A stretch of DNA of 34,231 bases, from the NCBI RefSeq assembly GCF_002916655.1, contig NZ_PPSM01000028.1, positions 1 to 34,231 on the forward strand, written 5' to 3'. Positions 1 through 8,529 of this stretch are shown piece by piece. Made by a program: the position numbers and the translations under genes. This DNA comes from Novosphingobium sp. HII-3. GTDB taxonomy: Bacteria; Pseudomonadota; Alphaproteobacteria; Sphingomonadales; Sphingomonadaceae. Positions within the stretch are counted from its first letter, which is position 1; each line of letters begins with the position of its first letter. The notes under the pieces are model-generated. The model was not told the origin of the DNA, did not search any database, and saw only the letters and a list, made by a program, of their open reading frames with translations.

Positions 1-112
1 CATTGAGTTGACGGCAGTAGACAACCCGAGACCATGACCGGCCTAGATGCCATCAAAAACCGCTGAAAATCAAGGGTTCGTAGACTGTTGTGGACCACGG
101 AATACGGGTAAG

Positions 113-202
<90 letters not shown>

Positions 203-355
203 GCTCGAGACGTGTGCGGTGGAAACTGGTTCCACCGGGTCGGGAAGCGCGCCGTTAGCCGACTTGTTCGGGCTTGCCAAGCCCTCATTTCAAAAAACGG
301 GAACTGGCAACGCTTCCTGCTTGTTTGCTTAAGGCAGCAAACCTAGACGGGAGCC

Positions 356-736
356 ATGAACAGAGCGTCCTTCTTTTCGCCTCAGGCCGGACGCGTGATC
401 GATGCACCGCTTCGTACGCGCGCGCGTTTCGCGATCGGAGACATCGTGCGGCACAGGCATCACGATTTCCGCGGGGTGGTATTCGACATAGATCCCGTCT
501 TTGCGAACAGCGAAGAATGGTATCAGTCGATCCCTGCCGAAGTCCGGCCCGAGCGCGAACAACCCTACTACCACCTGCTCGCCGAAAGCGGCGATTCCAG
601 CTACGTTGCCTATGTGAGCCAGCAGAACCTCACGGCCGACGCGGAGGGCGGTCCGGTAGAGCACCCGTCCCTGTCGGAGCTGTTCGACGATTACAGCAAC
701 GGCCGCTACCCGTTGCGGCGTGGCCTCGCGCACTGA
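356..736 (+). CDS. hspQ: Heat shock protein HspQ (hemimethylated-DNA-binding YccV-like fold)
   Basis: 126 aa with the HspQ/YccV domain over about residues 22-118: RFAIGDIVRHRHHDFRGVV, then FDIDPVFANSEEWY, QPYYHLLAE, YVAYVSQQNL and the closing HPSLSELFDDY. In E. coli HspQ is a small heat-inducible protein that promotes DnaA turnover and acts as a Lon specificity factor; cytosolic action here is by family. The N-terminus is about 20 residues longer than in E. coli. GGGAG lies only 2 bases before the ATG, which is tight, but there is no internal Met, so this start is kept. It is convergent with the ABC permease, with a 51-bp gap. No heat-shock promoter was recognised upstream. An 8-bp perfect inverted repeat (217-237) lies between it and the tRNA. 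Confidence 0.9.
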   Translation: MNRASFFSPQAGRVIDAPLRTRARFAIGDIVRHRHHDFRGVVFDIDPVFANSEEWYQSIPAEVRPEREQPYYHLLAESGDSSYVAYVSQQNLTADAEGGPVEHPSLSELFDDYSNGRYPLRRGLAH

Positions 737-787
737 GAGGCCTTAATCGAGAGCTGGCGCGCGATGCCGGGGCCGCCTGCGCCGGCG

Positions 788-1681
788 TCAGCCCTTGAGC
801 TTCCAGCCCGATCGCAGGACCAGGAACACCAGCACCGCCATCGCGGCGTCAAGCAGCCCGACGCCGATCGCGCTGTGCAGCACCGCCATGTTGGTATCGC
901 CGATGTCGCTCTGGCCCAGGAAGCCGAAGCGGAAGCCCGAAATGATGTAGAAGAAGGGGTTCGCCCGGCTGATCGTCTGAAACGCGGGCGCCAGGTTGTC
1001 GATCACGTAGAACGTGCCCGACAGAAGTGACAGCGGCGCGATGACGAAGTTGGTGACGGCCGCGTTATGGTCGAACTTTTCTGCCCAGATCGAGGAGAGA
1101 AGCCCGAGCAGCGCCAGGAACACCGAACCTGCCAGACCAAACCAGACCACTGCCCACGGGTGCGCGACAGACAGGTCGACGCCCGGCCACAGCAACATCG
1201 CGGCCACCAGCGCCAGCCCCACCAGCACCGCCCGCGTAACAGCCGCGCCGATCATCGCCACCATCAGTTCGCCCTCGGTCAGCGGGGGCATGAGGAAGTC
1301 GATGATGGTGCCCTGCACCTTGCCGGCCAGGAAGGAAAAGCTGGAGTTGGCGAAGGCGTTCTGCATCATGCCCATGACGATCAGGCCGGGCGCCACGAAG
1401 GTCGCGAAGTTCACGCCCAAGACCTCCCGTCCGCCACGGCCCAATGCAACGGAAAAGATGACGAGGAACAGCATCGTCGTGATGGCGGGCGCCCAGATCG
1501 TCTGTGTCTGGACCTTGAAGAAACGCCGCACCTCCTTCATATAAAGGGTCTTGAGCCCCACCCAGTTCACCTGGTGGATGATCGGCTCTCCCTTCGTGGG
1601 GAAACGGCGCTTCGAGCCGTCAGCGGGGTCGTAAGCTCCCGGGGCGTTCGGCAGCTCAGTCGAATGGGGTTGATCGGCCAT
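788..1681 (-). CDS. ABC-2 type transporter permease
   Basis: 297 aa. A soluble N-terminus of about 55 residues is followed by six hydrophobic segments typical of ABC-2 (DrrB/NodJ/YadH-like) permeases: IWAPAITTMLFLVIFSVAL, FVAPGLIVMGMMQNAF, then SFLAGKVQGTIIDFLMPPLT, which carries the conserved loop, and AVTNFVIAPLSLLSGTFYVI near the end. The family exports drugs, polysaccharides or lipids across the inner membrane with a separate ATPase. The start at 1681 (MADQ) was chosen because the longer reading frame runs backwards through gcrA. No ATP-binding gene is adjacent: gcrA is divergent on one side and hspQ convergent on the other, so the partner must be encoded elsewhere. The substrate is unknown. 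Confidence 0.88.
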   Translation of the reverse strand: MADQPHSTELPNAPGAYDPADGSKRRFPTKGEPIIHQVNWVGLKTLYMKEVRRFFKVQTQTIWAPAITTMLFLVIFSVALGRGGREVLGVNFATFVAPGLIVMGMMQNAFANSSFSFLAGKVQGTIIDFLMPPLTEGELMVAMIGAAVTRAVLVGLALVAAMLLWPGVDLSVAHPWAVVWFGLAGSVFLALLGLLSSIWAEKFDHNAAVTNFVIAPLSLLSGTFYVIDNLAPAFQTISRANPFFYIISGFRFGFLGQSDIGDTNMAVLHSAIGVGLLDAAMAVLVFLVLRSGWKLKG

Positions 1682-1739
1682 GGTCCGGCGACTATCGGCT
1701 GAAGCCTTCCGAGGCAAGCGGCGCTTGGAAATCTGAGGC

Positions 1740-1744
1740 GATTC
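1740..1744. promoter_or_regulatory. GANTC (CcrM methylation) site in the gcrA promoter region
   Basis: GATTC sits 33 bp upstream of the gcrA start, in the 96-bp divergent region shared with the ABC permease. GANTC is the CcrM target in alphaproteobacteria, and GcrA acts at methylated GANTC promoters. A single 5-bp site can occur by chance in a stretch this long, so a regulatory role is only suggested. Confidence 0.35.
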
Positions 1745-1777
1745 TGTGATCGCTTCGCTTCGTAAGATGGAACTGGA

Positions 1778-2479
1778 ATGAGCTGGACGGACGAGCGGAT
1801 CGAGAAGCTGACCAAGATGTGGGAAGGCGGGGCAACCGCCAGCCAGATCGCGGACGAGCTTGGCGGCGTCAGCCGCAACGCGGTGATCGGCAAGGCCCAT
1901 CGCCTCGGCCTCAAGGCGCGTCCTTCCCCGGTAAAGGCGAACGACAAGCCCGCACGCCCGGCCCCCGCTCCGAAGAAGCCCAAACCCGTCGAAGCTGCGC
2001 CGGCGCCTGAGCCGGCTCCCGCGCCCCGCGCCGAAGCACCCGCCGCACGCGCTGCCGCGCCGGCCCCGCAGGCTCCGGCTCCGCGCGCGCCAGCACAGCC
2101 CGTGGCGCCTGCGGCCGATGCCGCACCCGCCACCCCGGCACAGCCGCGCATCGTGTCCGTCGGCCCCGGCGGGTTCCTGCGGCAGGGCCCGGGTGACCAG
2201 CAGCAGCCGATCCCGCCCGCGCCGCCGCGCCGTCTCGTCCCGGCCAAGCCGAGCCCAGAAATCGCCGGCAAGACCAGCCTGCTCGACCTCAACGATCGCA
2301 TCTGCCGCTGGCCGATGGGCCACCCGGGCGAACCGGACTTCCACTTCTGCGGTGAGAAGGTGAACCCCGGCTTCCCGTACTGCGTGGAGCATTGCGGCCG
2401 TGCGTATCAGGCGCAGTTGCCGCGCGGCGCGCGTCGTGCGCCGCCGCCACTGCCGTTCGGCGGCCCTCGGGTTCGCTGA
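1778..2479 (+). CDS. gcrA: GcrA cell cycle regulator
   Basis: 233 aa. The N-terminal helix-turn-helix (residues 1-50; MSWTDERIEKLTKMW, then SQIADELGGVSRNAVIGKAH) is a hallmark of GcrA. An Ala/Pro-rich linker of roughly 115 residues follows. The conserved C-terminal segment is DRICRWPMGHPGEPDFHFCG and then YCVEHC, with a Cys/His pattern resembling a metal site. In Caulobacter, GcrA binds sigma-70 RNA polymerase and activates promoters with CcrM-methylated GANTC, coupling replication to transcription. The linker is longer and more proline-rich than I would expect from Caulobacter, as is common in sphingomonads. The stop lies 3 bases before the cyclophilin gene, so the two are probably cotranscribed. 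Confidence 0.95.
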   Translation: MSWTDERIEKLTKMWEGGATASQIADELGGVSRNAVIGKAHRLGLKARPSPVKANDKPARPAPAPKKPKPVEAAPAPEPAPAPRAEAPAARAAAPAPQAPAPRAPAQPVAPAADAAPATPAQPRIVSVGPGGFLRQGPGDQQQPIPPAPPRRLVPAKPSPEIAGKTSLLDLNDRICRWPMGHPGEPDFHFCGEKVNPGFPYCVEHCGRAYQAQLPRGARRAPPPLPFGGPRVR

Positions 2480-2482
2480 CTA

Positions 2483-3169
2483 ATGGGGCCGGGGATGAGG
2501 CTTCGCGCGGCGCTTGCCCTTCTGGCAGCGCCGCTCGCCTTCTCCCCTTCCCTTGCGCAGGATGCCGCACCTGTGGCTCCGGCAGCGCCTCAAGCCGCTC
2601 CTGCTCCTGCTCCGGCGGAATACGTCTATGTCGCGCTGACGGTGCCGCAAGGCGTCGTCACGCTGGCGCTGGACAAGACCCACGCGCCGCTGACCACGGC
2701 CAACTTCCTCAAGTACGTCGATGGGCGCAAGATGGACGGCGCAGTGTTCTACCGCGCCATGCATCTCGATCATGATCCGGCACAGGGGTTGCTTCAGGGC
2801 GGCGTACGAAACGGCGCAAACCTGCTCCCTCCGGTGGCGCATGAGCCGAACAGCAGGAGCGGCATCAAGCATGTCGCGGGCACCGTCTCTATGGCTCGCT
2901 TTGCGCCCGGCTCCGCACAGGCCGACTTCCTGATCCTGCTGTCAGACATGCCGTCCCTTGATGCCCGGCCGGGCAACGACGGCACCGATCCCGGCGCCGG
3001 CTTTGCCGCCTTCGGCCACGTGGCGTCGGGCATGGATGTCGTGCGTACGATCTGGAGCCTGCCGCGTTCCGCCACCAAGGGCGAAGGTGTGATGAAGGGC
3101 CAGATCCTCGAGCAGGACGTGAAGATAATCAGCGCCCGCCGCACCAAGGCGCCACCTGCAGGACAATAA
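2483..3169 (+). CDS. Periplasmic peptidyl-prolyl cis-trans isomerase, cyclophilin type
   Basis: 228 aa. The signal peptide is MRLRAALALLAAPLAFSPSLA, with likely cleavage before QDA, followed by an Ala/Pro-rich spacer to about residue 45 and one cyclophilin domain. Landmarks are FYRA (catalytic Arg region), GLLQGG, GTVSMAR, ADFLILL, and FAAFGHVASGMDVV near the end. The family isomerises X-Pro bonds, so a role in folding exported proteins is likely. The usual SQFFI motif is altered to AQADFLILL and the substrate loop is unusual (LPPVAHEPNSRSGIKH), so activity may be reduced. The start could be the second ATG (2495), which gives a cleaner signal peptide. The gene lies 3 bp after gcrA, probably in one operon. 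Confidence 0.87.
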   Translation: MGPGMRLRAALALLAAPLAFSPSLAQDAAPVAPAAPQAAPAPAPAEYVYVALTVPQGVVTLALDKTHAPLTTANFLKYVDGRKMDGAVFYRAMHLDHDPAQGLLQGGVRNGANLLPPVAHEPNSRSGIKHVAGTVSMARFAPGSAQADFLILLSDMPSLDARPGNDGTDPGAGFAAFGHVASGMDVVRTIWSLPRSATKGEGVMKGQILEQDVKIISARRTKAPPAGQ

Positions 3170-3230
3170 CGCCCGCGCCCGCGAGTTGAGGCGGCAATCG
3201 TTGTGCAGGGTTCCCCCGGCCTGACAGGCA

Positions 3231-3644
3231 TCACCAACCCGGAGCAGACCCGAGTACGTGAGGCGCCAGAACATGCGCCAGCATTTGGGCAAGGATCACG
3301 ACGGCGGCGATGATCAACCACTTCCGCCGCGCCGCCCGCGACGGGAAGACACCTGCAATTTTCACCCGCAGCGAGGATTGGTCAAGGCGCCAGAGGGCAT
3401 AGAGCCTCGGAGCCAGCAGCACCGGAACCGCGAGAAGGAGGACAGTCCAGCCCGGAAGATCGAGAAGGGCAGAAAAGACAGCTCCGAAAGCCAGCGTCGG
3501 CAGCAGGAGAAGTATGCTCAGGTAACCGAAGGCCGTCACGTCCTCCCGGACGCTCTCTTCTTCAACGAGGCTCTCGTCCGAATCCGCAGGATTGATCTGT
3601 TCACCTGGCACCATCCCGCAGGCATTATCACGCCCGGTCATCAT
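3231..3644 (-). CDS. Small membrane protein of unknown function
   Basis: About 137 aa from the chosen start. An acidic N-terminus (ESLVEEESVREDV) is followed by three hydrophobic segments: LSILLLLPTLAFGAVFSALL, GWTVLLLAVPVLLAP and LIIAAVVILAQMLAHVL. A basic stretch (FPSRAARRK) lies between helices 2 and 3. I recognise no family. The start is uncertain: ATGs at 3668, 3644 and 3614 are possible and none has a convincing Shine-Dalgarno. The gene is convergent with the cyclophilin gene and divergent from the unknown gene at 3761. Confidence 0.55.
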   Translation of the reverse strand: MMTGRDNACGMVPGEQINPADSDESLVEEESVREDVTAFGYLSILLLLPTLAFGAVFSALLDLPGWTVLLLAVPVLLAPRLYALWRLDQSSLRVKIAGVFPSRAARRKWLIIAAVVILAQMLAHVLAPHVLGSAPGW

Positions 3645-3685
3645 CGTGCATCGAAAACGCGAGCGCATTTCAGCAGGATGCTGCG

Positions 3686-3697
3686 TCTGACGTCAGA
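3686..3697. promoter_or_regulatory. 12-bp perfect palindrome in a divergent promoter region
   Basis: TCTGACGTCAGA is its own reverse complement and lies between two divergently read unknown genes, 64 bp before the ATG at 3761. It could be the operator of a dimeric regulator. No regulator gene is adjacent, and the assignment rests on symmetry alone. Confidence 0.35.
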
Positions 3698-3760
3698 TGT
3701 GGCCAGTATGGTTATTGCACGCTAACCTCATCCGAAACTGCACCCAACCTGGGGGTATCG

Positions 3761-4240
3761 ATGTCTCTTTGGCTCCTGGCCGCTGCCGCCTTCCTCCCCG
3801 AGCAAGACGTCTATGCCGATGCCGTTGGAAAAGCAGTCAGGAGGGACGGCTCGGCGGAACCGATCGTCTGGGCCGGAGAGCCGCCGATAACGATACTTGA
3901 GCGGATCTTCACCACCCCTGGCAAAGCCTACCTCCACGCTGAGATCCGATGTGGGAAGGTGAAGAGGGAAGGCCTGCTCGCAGAGTGTTCGCTGTTGCGG
4001 GCGTCGGAGCAGGCAGGTCCCTACACTTCCGAATTGATCGGGGTGGCTGAAGCCTTCCGCATGGCGCCATCGAGCGCGAAGGCGCTTGCGGGCCAGCTGT
4101 CCCACGTCGACGTGCATCTCCAGATCCGCTTCGCGGGTGTCCCGGACTGGGGAGCCTGTTCCGAGTTCGGCTTCTGTACGAAGAGCATCACGCCTCCTCC
4201 TCCGCCGCCCCCTCCTGCGCCATCCGAGAGGCCCCGTTAA
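3761..4240 (+). CDS. Exported or membrane-anchored protein of unknown function with a proline tail
   Basis: 159 aa. The N-terminus MSLWLLAAAAFLPEQD is a short hydrophobic segment that may act as a signal peptide. The middle has no family signature I recognise, but has paired cysteines (IRCGKV, AECSLL, GACSEFGFC) suggesting disulphides in an exported protein. The C-terminus is a run of eight prolines ending APSERPR. A competing frame covers the same DNA on the opposite strand but reads as low-complexity Arg/Ala/Val protein, so this strand is preferred. It is convergent with pnp and ends 47 bp before the pnp terminator. Confidence 0.55.
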   Translation: MSLWLLAAAAFLPEQDVYADAVGKAVRRDGSAEPIVWAGEPPITILERIFTTPGKAYLHAEIRCGKVKREGLLAECSLLRASEQAGPYTSELIGVAEAFRMAPSSAKALAGQLSHVDVHLQIRFAGVPDWGACSEFGFCTKSITPPPPPPPPAPSERPR

Positions 4241-4287
4241 CCTCAACCCGTGCAGGCCGCCGGGCCTCCGCCCCGGGCGCTGCAACG

Positions 4288-4316
4288 AAAAAGGGGCCGC
4301 GCTTTCGCGCGACCCC
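4288..4316 (-). terminator. Rho-independent terminator after pnp
   Basis: On the minus strand, a 10-bp stem GGGGTCGCGC/GCGCGGCCCC (one G-U pair) closes a GAAA tetraloop and is followed directly by five T. It lies 27 bp past the pnp stop codon. Confidence 0.92.
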
Positions 4317-4343
4317 CTCGTTTTCCGTACCGGAGTGACCCGA

Positions 4344-6641
4344 TCAGTCTTCCTTGAGGAAGGCGGGCATGTGGTTCGGGTTGCCACCTTCACCACCGCC
4401 GTCGCGACGCGGACCGCGCGGACCGCGATCGCCGCCACGGCCACCGCCGTCACGGCGCGGACCACGGCGGTCGCCACCGCGTCCACCTTCGCCACGATCG
4501 CCGCGCGGTTCACGCGGTTCGCGGGGCGGACGGGTGTCTTCCAGCTCGGCGCCGGTGTCCTGATCGACGACGCGCATCGACAGGCGAACCTTCCCGCGCT
4601 GATCGATTTCGAGGACCTTGACGTAGACCTCCTGGCCTTCCTTCACGACATCGGTGGGCTTTTCCACGCGCTCGTTCTTCATTTCGGACACGTGGACGAG
4701 ACCGTCCTTGCCGCCCATGAAGTTCACGAAGGCGCCGAAGTCGACGATGTTGACGACCTTGCCCTTGTAGACCTTGCCGACTTCCGCTTCCTCGACGATG
4801 CCGAGGATCCACTTCTTGGCGGCTTCGATCTGGTTGATGTCGGAGGACGAGATCTTGATCACGCCTTCGTCGTCGATGTCCACCTTCGCGCCGGTCTCCG
4901 CGACGATCTCGCGGATGACCTTGCCGCCGGTGCCGATGACGTCGCGGATCTTCGACTTGTCGATCTGAATCGTCTCGATGCGCGGAGCATGTGCCGACAG
5001 TTCGGTGCGCGACGAACCCAGAGCCTTGGTCATTTCACCCAGGATGTGCGCGCGGCCGGCCTTCGCCTGCTCCAGCGCCTTGGCCATGATCTCGCGCGTG
5101 ATGCCGGCGATCTTGATGTCCATCTGCATCGTGGTGATGCCCGCTTCGGTGCCCGCGACCTTGAAGTCCATGTCGCCGAGGTGATCCTCGTCACCCAGGA
5201 TGTCCGAGAGAACGGCAAATTCCTTGCCCTCAAGGATCAGGCCCATTGCGATGCCCGACACCGGACGAACCAGCGGCACGCCGGCGTCCATCATCGAGAG
5301 CGAACCGCCGCAGACGGTGGCCATCGAGGACGAACCGTTCGACTCCGTGATGTCCGAGAGAACGCGGATCGTGTAGGGGAAGTCTTCCTTCGAAGGCAGC
5401 ACCGGGTGCAGCGCGCGCCATGCCAGCTTGCCGTGGCCGACTTCGCGGCGGCCAGGGGCGCCGAAGCGACCCACTTCACCGACCGAGTAAGGCGGGAAGT
5501 TGTAGTGCAGCATGAACGACGAGTACGACAGGCCTTCGAGGCCGTCGATCATCTGCTCGGCGTCCTTGGTGCCCAGCGTGGTGGTGCAGATCGCCTGCGT
5601 CTCACCGCGCGTGAACAGCGAGGAACCGTGCGTGCGGGGCAGGAAGCCGACGATCGCCTCGATCGGGCGGACCTGTTCAAGCGTGCGGCCGTCGATGCGC
5701 TTGCCGTCCTTGAGGATGGCGCCACGCACGATTTCCGCTTCCAGCTTCTTCATGGTCTTGATGGCGACCATCTGGGTCTGCGGCGTCTCGTCCGAGAAAG
5801 CTTCCTTCGCCTTGGCGCGGGCCGCGTTCAACGCGTCCGAGCGCTTGGACTTGTTGGTCAGCTTGTAGGCAGCGGCGATGTCCTTGCCGACGGCCTTCTT
5901 GAGCTTCGCCTTGATGTCGGCGGTGTTGTCCGACAGGTCGATGTCCCAGGGGTCCTTGGCGGCCTGCTCTGCGAGATCGATGATGAGATTGACGACCTTG
6001 CGGATCTCGTCGTGCGCGAACACGACGGCACCCAGCATCTCTTCCTCGGTCAGCTCCTTGGCTTCCGATTCCACCATCATCACGGCATCGCCGGTCGCGG
6101 CGACGACGAGGTCGAGGCGACCTTCCTCAAGAGCCGTGGTCTGCTTCGGGTTCAGCGTGTACTCGCCGTCGACGAAGCCGACGCGTGCGGCGCCGATCGG
6201 GCCCATGAAGGGAACGCCCGAGATCGTCAGGGCAGCCGAAGCCGCGATCATCGCGACGATGTCGGCTTCGGTCTCACCGTCGAAGCTCAGGACCTGAGCG
6301 ATGACGTTGATCTCGTTGTAGAAGCCTTCGGGGAACAGCGGGCGGACCGGACGGTCGATCAGGCGGCTGGTCAGCGTTTCCTTTTCGGTCGCGCCGCGCT
6401 CACGCTTGAAGAAGCCGCCGGGGATGCGGCCGGCTGCGGAAAACTTTTCCTGGTAGTGCACGGTCAGCGGGAAGAAGTCCTGGCCTTCCTTCACCGACTT
6501 GGCGGCGGTCACCGCGCAGAGCACAACGGTTTCGCCATACGTGGCGAGAACGGCGCCATCGGCCTGACGGGCGATGCGGCCGGTTTCGAGGGTGAGGGTC
6601 TTGCCGCCCCACTCCATGCTTACGGTCTTTACGTCGAACAT
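4344..6641 (-). CDS. pnp: Polyribonucleotide nucleotidyltransferase (PNPase)
   Basis: 765 aa. The domain order is standard: RNase PH 1 ([20 protein letters not shown]), the alpha-helical domain ([20 protein letters not shown]), RNase PH 2 ([51 protein letters not shown]), KH ([15 protein letters not shown]) and S1 ([19 protein letters not shown]). A Gly/Arg-rich tail follows ([14 protein letters not shown]). The enzyme degrades RNA 3'-5' by phosphorolysis and works with the degradosome. The ATG at 6641 was chosen over an upstream in-frame TTG because GAGGA lies 7 bases before it. It is last in the truB-rpsO-pnp run, about 200 bp after rpsO, with hairpins in that gap that may serve autoregulation as in E. 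coli. Confidence 0.98.
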   Translation of the reverse strand: MFDVKTVSMEWGGKTLTLETGRIARQADGAVLATYGETVVLCAVTAAKSVKEGQDFFPLTVHYQEKFSAAGRIPGGFFKRERGATEKETLTSRLIDRPVRPLFPEGFYNEINVIAQVLSFDGETEADIVAMIAASAALTISGVPFMGPIGAARVGFVDGEYTLNPKQTTALEEGRLDLVVAATGDAVMMVESEAKELTEEEMLGAVVFAHDEIRKVVNLIIDLAEQAAKDPWDIDLSDNTADIKAKLKKAVGKDIAAAYKLTNKSKRSDALNAARAKAKEAFSDETPQTQMVAIKTMKKLEAEIVRGAILKDGKRIDGRTLEQVRPIEAIVGFLPRTHGSSLFTRGETQAICTTTLGTKDAEQMIDGLEGLSYSSFMLHYNFPPYSVGEVGRFGAPGRREVGHGKLAWRALHPVLPSKEDFPYTIRVLSDITESNGSSSMATVCGGSLSMMDAGVPLVRPVSGIAMGLILEGKEFAVLSDILGDEDHLGDMDFKVAGTEAGITTMQMDIKIAGITREIMAKALEQAKAGRAHILGEMTKALGSSRTELSAHAPRIETIQIDKSKIRDVIGTGGKVIREIVAETGAKVDIDDEGVIKISSSDINQIEAAKKWILGIVEEAEVGKVYKGKVVNIVDFGAFVNFMGGKDGLVHVSEMKNERVEKPTDVVKEGQEVYVKVLEIDQRGKVRLSMRVVDQDTGAELEDTRPPREPREPRGDRGEGGRGGDRRGPRRDGGGRGGDRGPRGPRRDGGGEGGNPNHMPAFLKED

Positions 6642-6658
6642 TATCAATTCCTCGACCC

Positions 6659-6677
6659 GCAGGCCCTATTGCCTTGC
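6659..6677 (-). promoter_or_regulatory. Hairpin next to the pnp ribosome binding site
   Basis: On the minus strand GCA-A-GGC pairs with GCC-TGC (6 bp with one bulged A, loop AATAGG). It ends 5 bases before the GAGGA Shine-Dalgarno of pnp. A second stem (GGGGC/GCCCC, 6715-6732) lies further upstream. E. coli pnp is autoregulated through RNase III cleavage of a leader stem; a similar role here is inferred from position only. Confidence 0.35.
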
Positions 6678-6807
6678 GGGGCTTACTGCCGGGGATACCG
6701 TCCCGGTCCGGTGCGGGGCTTTGTCAGGCCCCAGGGCCCTCCGCCGGATTGCGGAGATACCCGTGTGGTGAGCGACAGATGCGATCGCATGCGCCGCCCG
6801 CATACAA

Positions 6808-6832
6808 GAAGCGGCCCGCTGGGGGCCGCTTC
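6808..6832 (-). terminator. Terminator-like hairpin between rpsO and pnp
   Basis: A perfect 10-bp stem GAAGCGGCCC/GGGCCGCTTC with a 5-base loop lies 10 bp after the rpsO stop. The following bases (TTGTATG) form only a weak U tract, so readthrough into pnp or an RNA-processing site is likely, matching the rpsO-pnp arrangement known in other bacteria. Confidence 0.65.
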
Positions 6833-6842
6833 CATGTCGATC

Positions 6843-7112
6843 TTACTTACGCAGACCGAGCTTCTGGATGAGGGCGTTGTAGCGCGCCACATCCTTCTTC
6901 TTCAGGTAGTCCAGCAGCGAGCGGCGCTTGTTGACCATGGCCAGCAGACCGCGACGCGAGTGGTTGTCCTTGTGGTGCGCCTTGAAGTGCTCCGTCAGGT
7001 TCTTGATGCGCTCGGTGAGGATCGCGACCTGAACTTCCGGGCTGCCCGTGTCGCCAGAGGCGCGAGCGTTGTCCGAAATGATGTCCTGCTTCTTTTCAGC
7101 GGTAACCGACAT
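6843..7112 (-). CDS. rpsO: 30S ribosomal protein S15
   Basis: 89 aa, the standard S15 length, alignable throughout: [59 protein letters not shown] and GLRK at the end. It binds 16S rRNA (h20-h22) early in 30S assembly and forms bridge B4. The gene follows truB with a 5-base gap, so the two are cotranscribed. It is separated from pnp by a strong hairpin. Confidence 0.99.
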   Translation of the reverse strand: MSVTAEKKQDIISDNARASGDTGSPEVQVAILTERIKNLTEHFKAHHKDNHSRRGLLAMVNKRRSLLDYLKKKDVARYNALIQKLGLRK

Positions 7113-7117
7113 GTCTT

Positions 7118-8023
7118 CTACTCCGCGACATCCGAGAGATTGAACCCCCTGACGACACGGACCTCGTGGTCCGAAAGCTCGACCAGCGCGACGGGGGTTA
7201 CCCCTTGCCTCACCCAGTAAAGCCCGTCTTCATGGGGCATTCCGGTCAGAACGCGGCCCTGTCGGACCGCCCTTGCCTGCTCCGGATCGAGGTCGATGGC
7301 CGGGATGTCGTCCAGCCCCACCTCCAGCGGCAAGAGTATCTGTTCAAGCGGAGCGCCCTTGCCGATTTCGTTCAATTTGTCCAGCGAAATCGCGTGAGAC
7401 AGGTCGAACGGGCCGGCCTGGATCCGGCGCAGCATGGTGACCGTGCCGCAGCTCCCCAGGCCTCGCGCGATATCCCGCGCGAGGCTGCGTATATAAGTAC
7501 CCTTCGAGACTTTCGCCAGAAGGGTCGCCCCTTCCGCCTCGTCGAAACGCAGCAGCCGCAGCTCGAAGATCGTCACCGCCCGCGCCTTCAACTCGACCGC
7601 CACGCCCGAGCGCGCAAGATCGTAAGCCCGCTCCCCGTCGACCTTCAGGGCGGAGTAGGCAGGCGGAACCTGTTCGATTGGCCCGGTGAACCGCGCCAGC
7701 ACCGCCTCCACTTCAGCGGCGGTTGGCCGCACATCGCTGCTGGCGATCACGGCGCCTTCGAGGTCGAGCGTTTCCGTCTCGGTGCCGAAGCGCACCGTGA
7801 ACTCATAGGCCTTGCTCGCGTCCAGCATGCGGCCGGTCAGCTTCGTCGCCTCCCCCAGCGCCACCGGGAGAATGCCGGAGGCAAGCGGATCGAGCGTGCC
7901 GCCGTGGCCGACCTTGACCTTCTTGCCGTATCCCGCCTCGCGCAGGTTGCGCTTCACGGCGGCGACGGCCTGGGTGGAGCCCAGTCCCAGGGGTTTATCG
8001 AGAATGATCCAGCCGTGCGGCAT
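7118..8023 (-). CDS. truB: tRNA pseudouridine(55) synthase TruB
   Basis: 301 aa. Conserved blocks: [17 protein letters not shown], the catalytic motif [20 protein letters not shown] (nucleophilic Asp), [36 protein letters not shown] and [11 protein letters not shown]-terminal PUA-like segment follows. It makes pseudouridine 55 in the T-loop of tRNAs. The start [11 protein letters not shown] at 8023 is set by homology. It overlaps the stop of the upstream DUF2239 gene (TGATG), so translation is probably coupled. The longer frame upstream is shadow coding. Confidence 0.98.
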   Translation of the reverse strand: MPHGWIILDKPLGLGSTQAVAAVKRNLREAGYGKKVKVGHGGTLDPLASGILPVALGEATKLTGRMLDASKAYEFTVRFGTETETLDLEGAVIASSDVRPTAAEVEAVLARFTGPIEQVPPAYSALKVDGERAYDLARSGVAVELKARAVTIFELRLLRFDEAEGATLLAKVSKGTYIRSLARDIARGLGSCGTVTMLRRIQAGPFDLSHAISLDKLNEIGKGAPLEQILLPLEVGLDDIPAIDLDPEQARAVRQGRVLTGMPHEDGLYWVRQGVTPVALVELSDHEVRVVRGFNLSDVAE

Positions 8024-8529
8024 CAGAGGCTTTCCTTGGGCCAGGCGAGCTTGCGGGCATGCTCGGCAACGGCAGTGGGCAGAAGGACGCAAAGCGCGTC
8101 GAAGTTCTCGCGGTCGCCGGAGTAGAGGGCGCGGATCGCTTCCTCGTACCCGGGGCGATCGCCCGCCATGACGGTGAGAAACCGATACGCCGCGTCAAGG
8201 CAATCCCGCTCGCTGCGCCCGGCGCGCATGGCGGCTTCCACCAGCTTGCGCAAGGTCACGGAAGCTCCGCCCGATTGCGTGGACAGCCATCCCCAGTGGC
8301 GGGGGAGCAGCGTCACTTCGCGCGCCTCCACCCCCAGCGACGGGCGACCCCGGGGCCGGGGCGCGGCCCTCCCGGTCAGGTCGAGGTCAACCTGCCGGCC
8401 GGTATCGTCATCGAAGGCGAGAAGATCGCTGCTGCGCGAAAGCGGCCCCAGATCGCGCAAGGCTTGCGTGAAGGCGCCCGGCTCGCCGCGCGCGATCACC
8501 TCGTCCTTGTAGAACACCGTCACGGTCAT
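8023..8529 (-). CDS. DUF2239 family protein
   Basis: 168 aa from MTVTVFYKDEV. The order of segments (short N-terminal beta region; FDDDTGRQVDLDLTG; PRGRPSLGVEAREVTLLPRHWGWL; ASVTLRKLVEAAMR; a helical C-terminus with YRFLTVMAGDRPGYEEA) matches DUF2239, a soluble family with no assigned function. The Trp/Leu block LLPRHWGWL followed by Gly/Ala and RKLVE is the most recognisable part. It overlaps truB by one base and lies 73 bp after tdk, so it probably belongs to a tdk-DUF2239-truB-rpsO transcript. An alternative start six codons upstream (8547) is less likely. Confidence 0.78.
   Translation of the reverse strand: MTVTVFYKDEVIARGEPGAFTQALRDLGPLSRSSDLLAFDDDTGRQVDLDLTGRAAPRPRGRPSLGVEAREVTLLPRHWGWLSTQSGGASVTLRKLVEAAMRAGRSERDCLDAAYRFLTVMAGDRPGYEEAIRALYSGDRENFDALCVLLPTAVAEHARKLAWPKESL

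Noticed and set aside
1..112. Attachment site beside tRNA-Ser
   Set aside because: There is no duplicated tRNA end or integrase in view, and only 112 bases are available.
1682..2392. A 5' extension of the ABC permease gene to 534 codons
   Set aside because: The extra part reads backwards through gcrA, is Arg/Gly-rich, and the permease has a good ATG at 1681.
4195..4226. CRISPR-like or tandem repeat at the Pro codons
   Set aside because: It is only a run of proline codons with third-base variation.
3728..4513. A 261-codon minus-strand frame overlapping the end of pnp
   Set aside because: The first part is Val/Ala/Arg repeats from the pnp Gly/Arg tail in another frame. The plus-strand gene at 3761 has a more natural composition and paired cysteines.
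4086..7220. A 1044-codon open frame on the plus strand
   Set aside because: It runs antisense through all of pnp and rpsO. Its translation is Asp/Val/Leu/Arg-rich with no domain, as expected of a GC-rich shadow frame.
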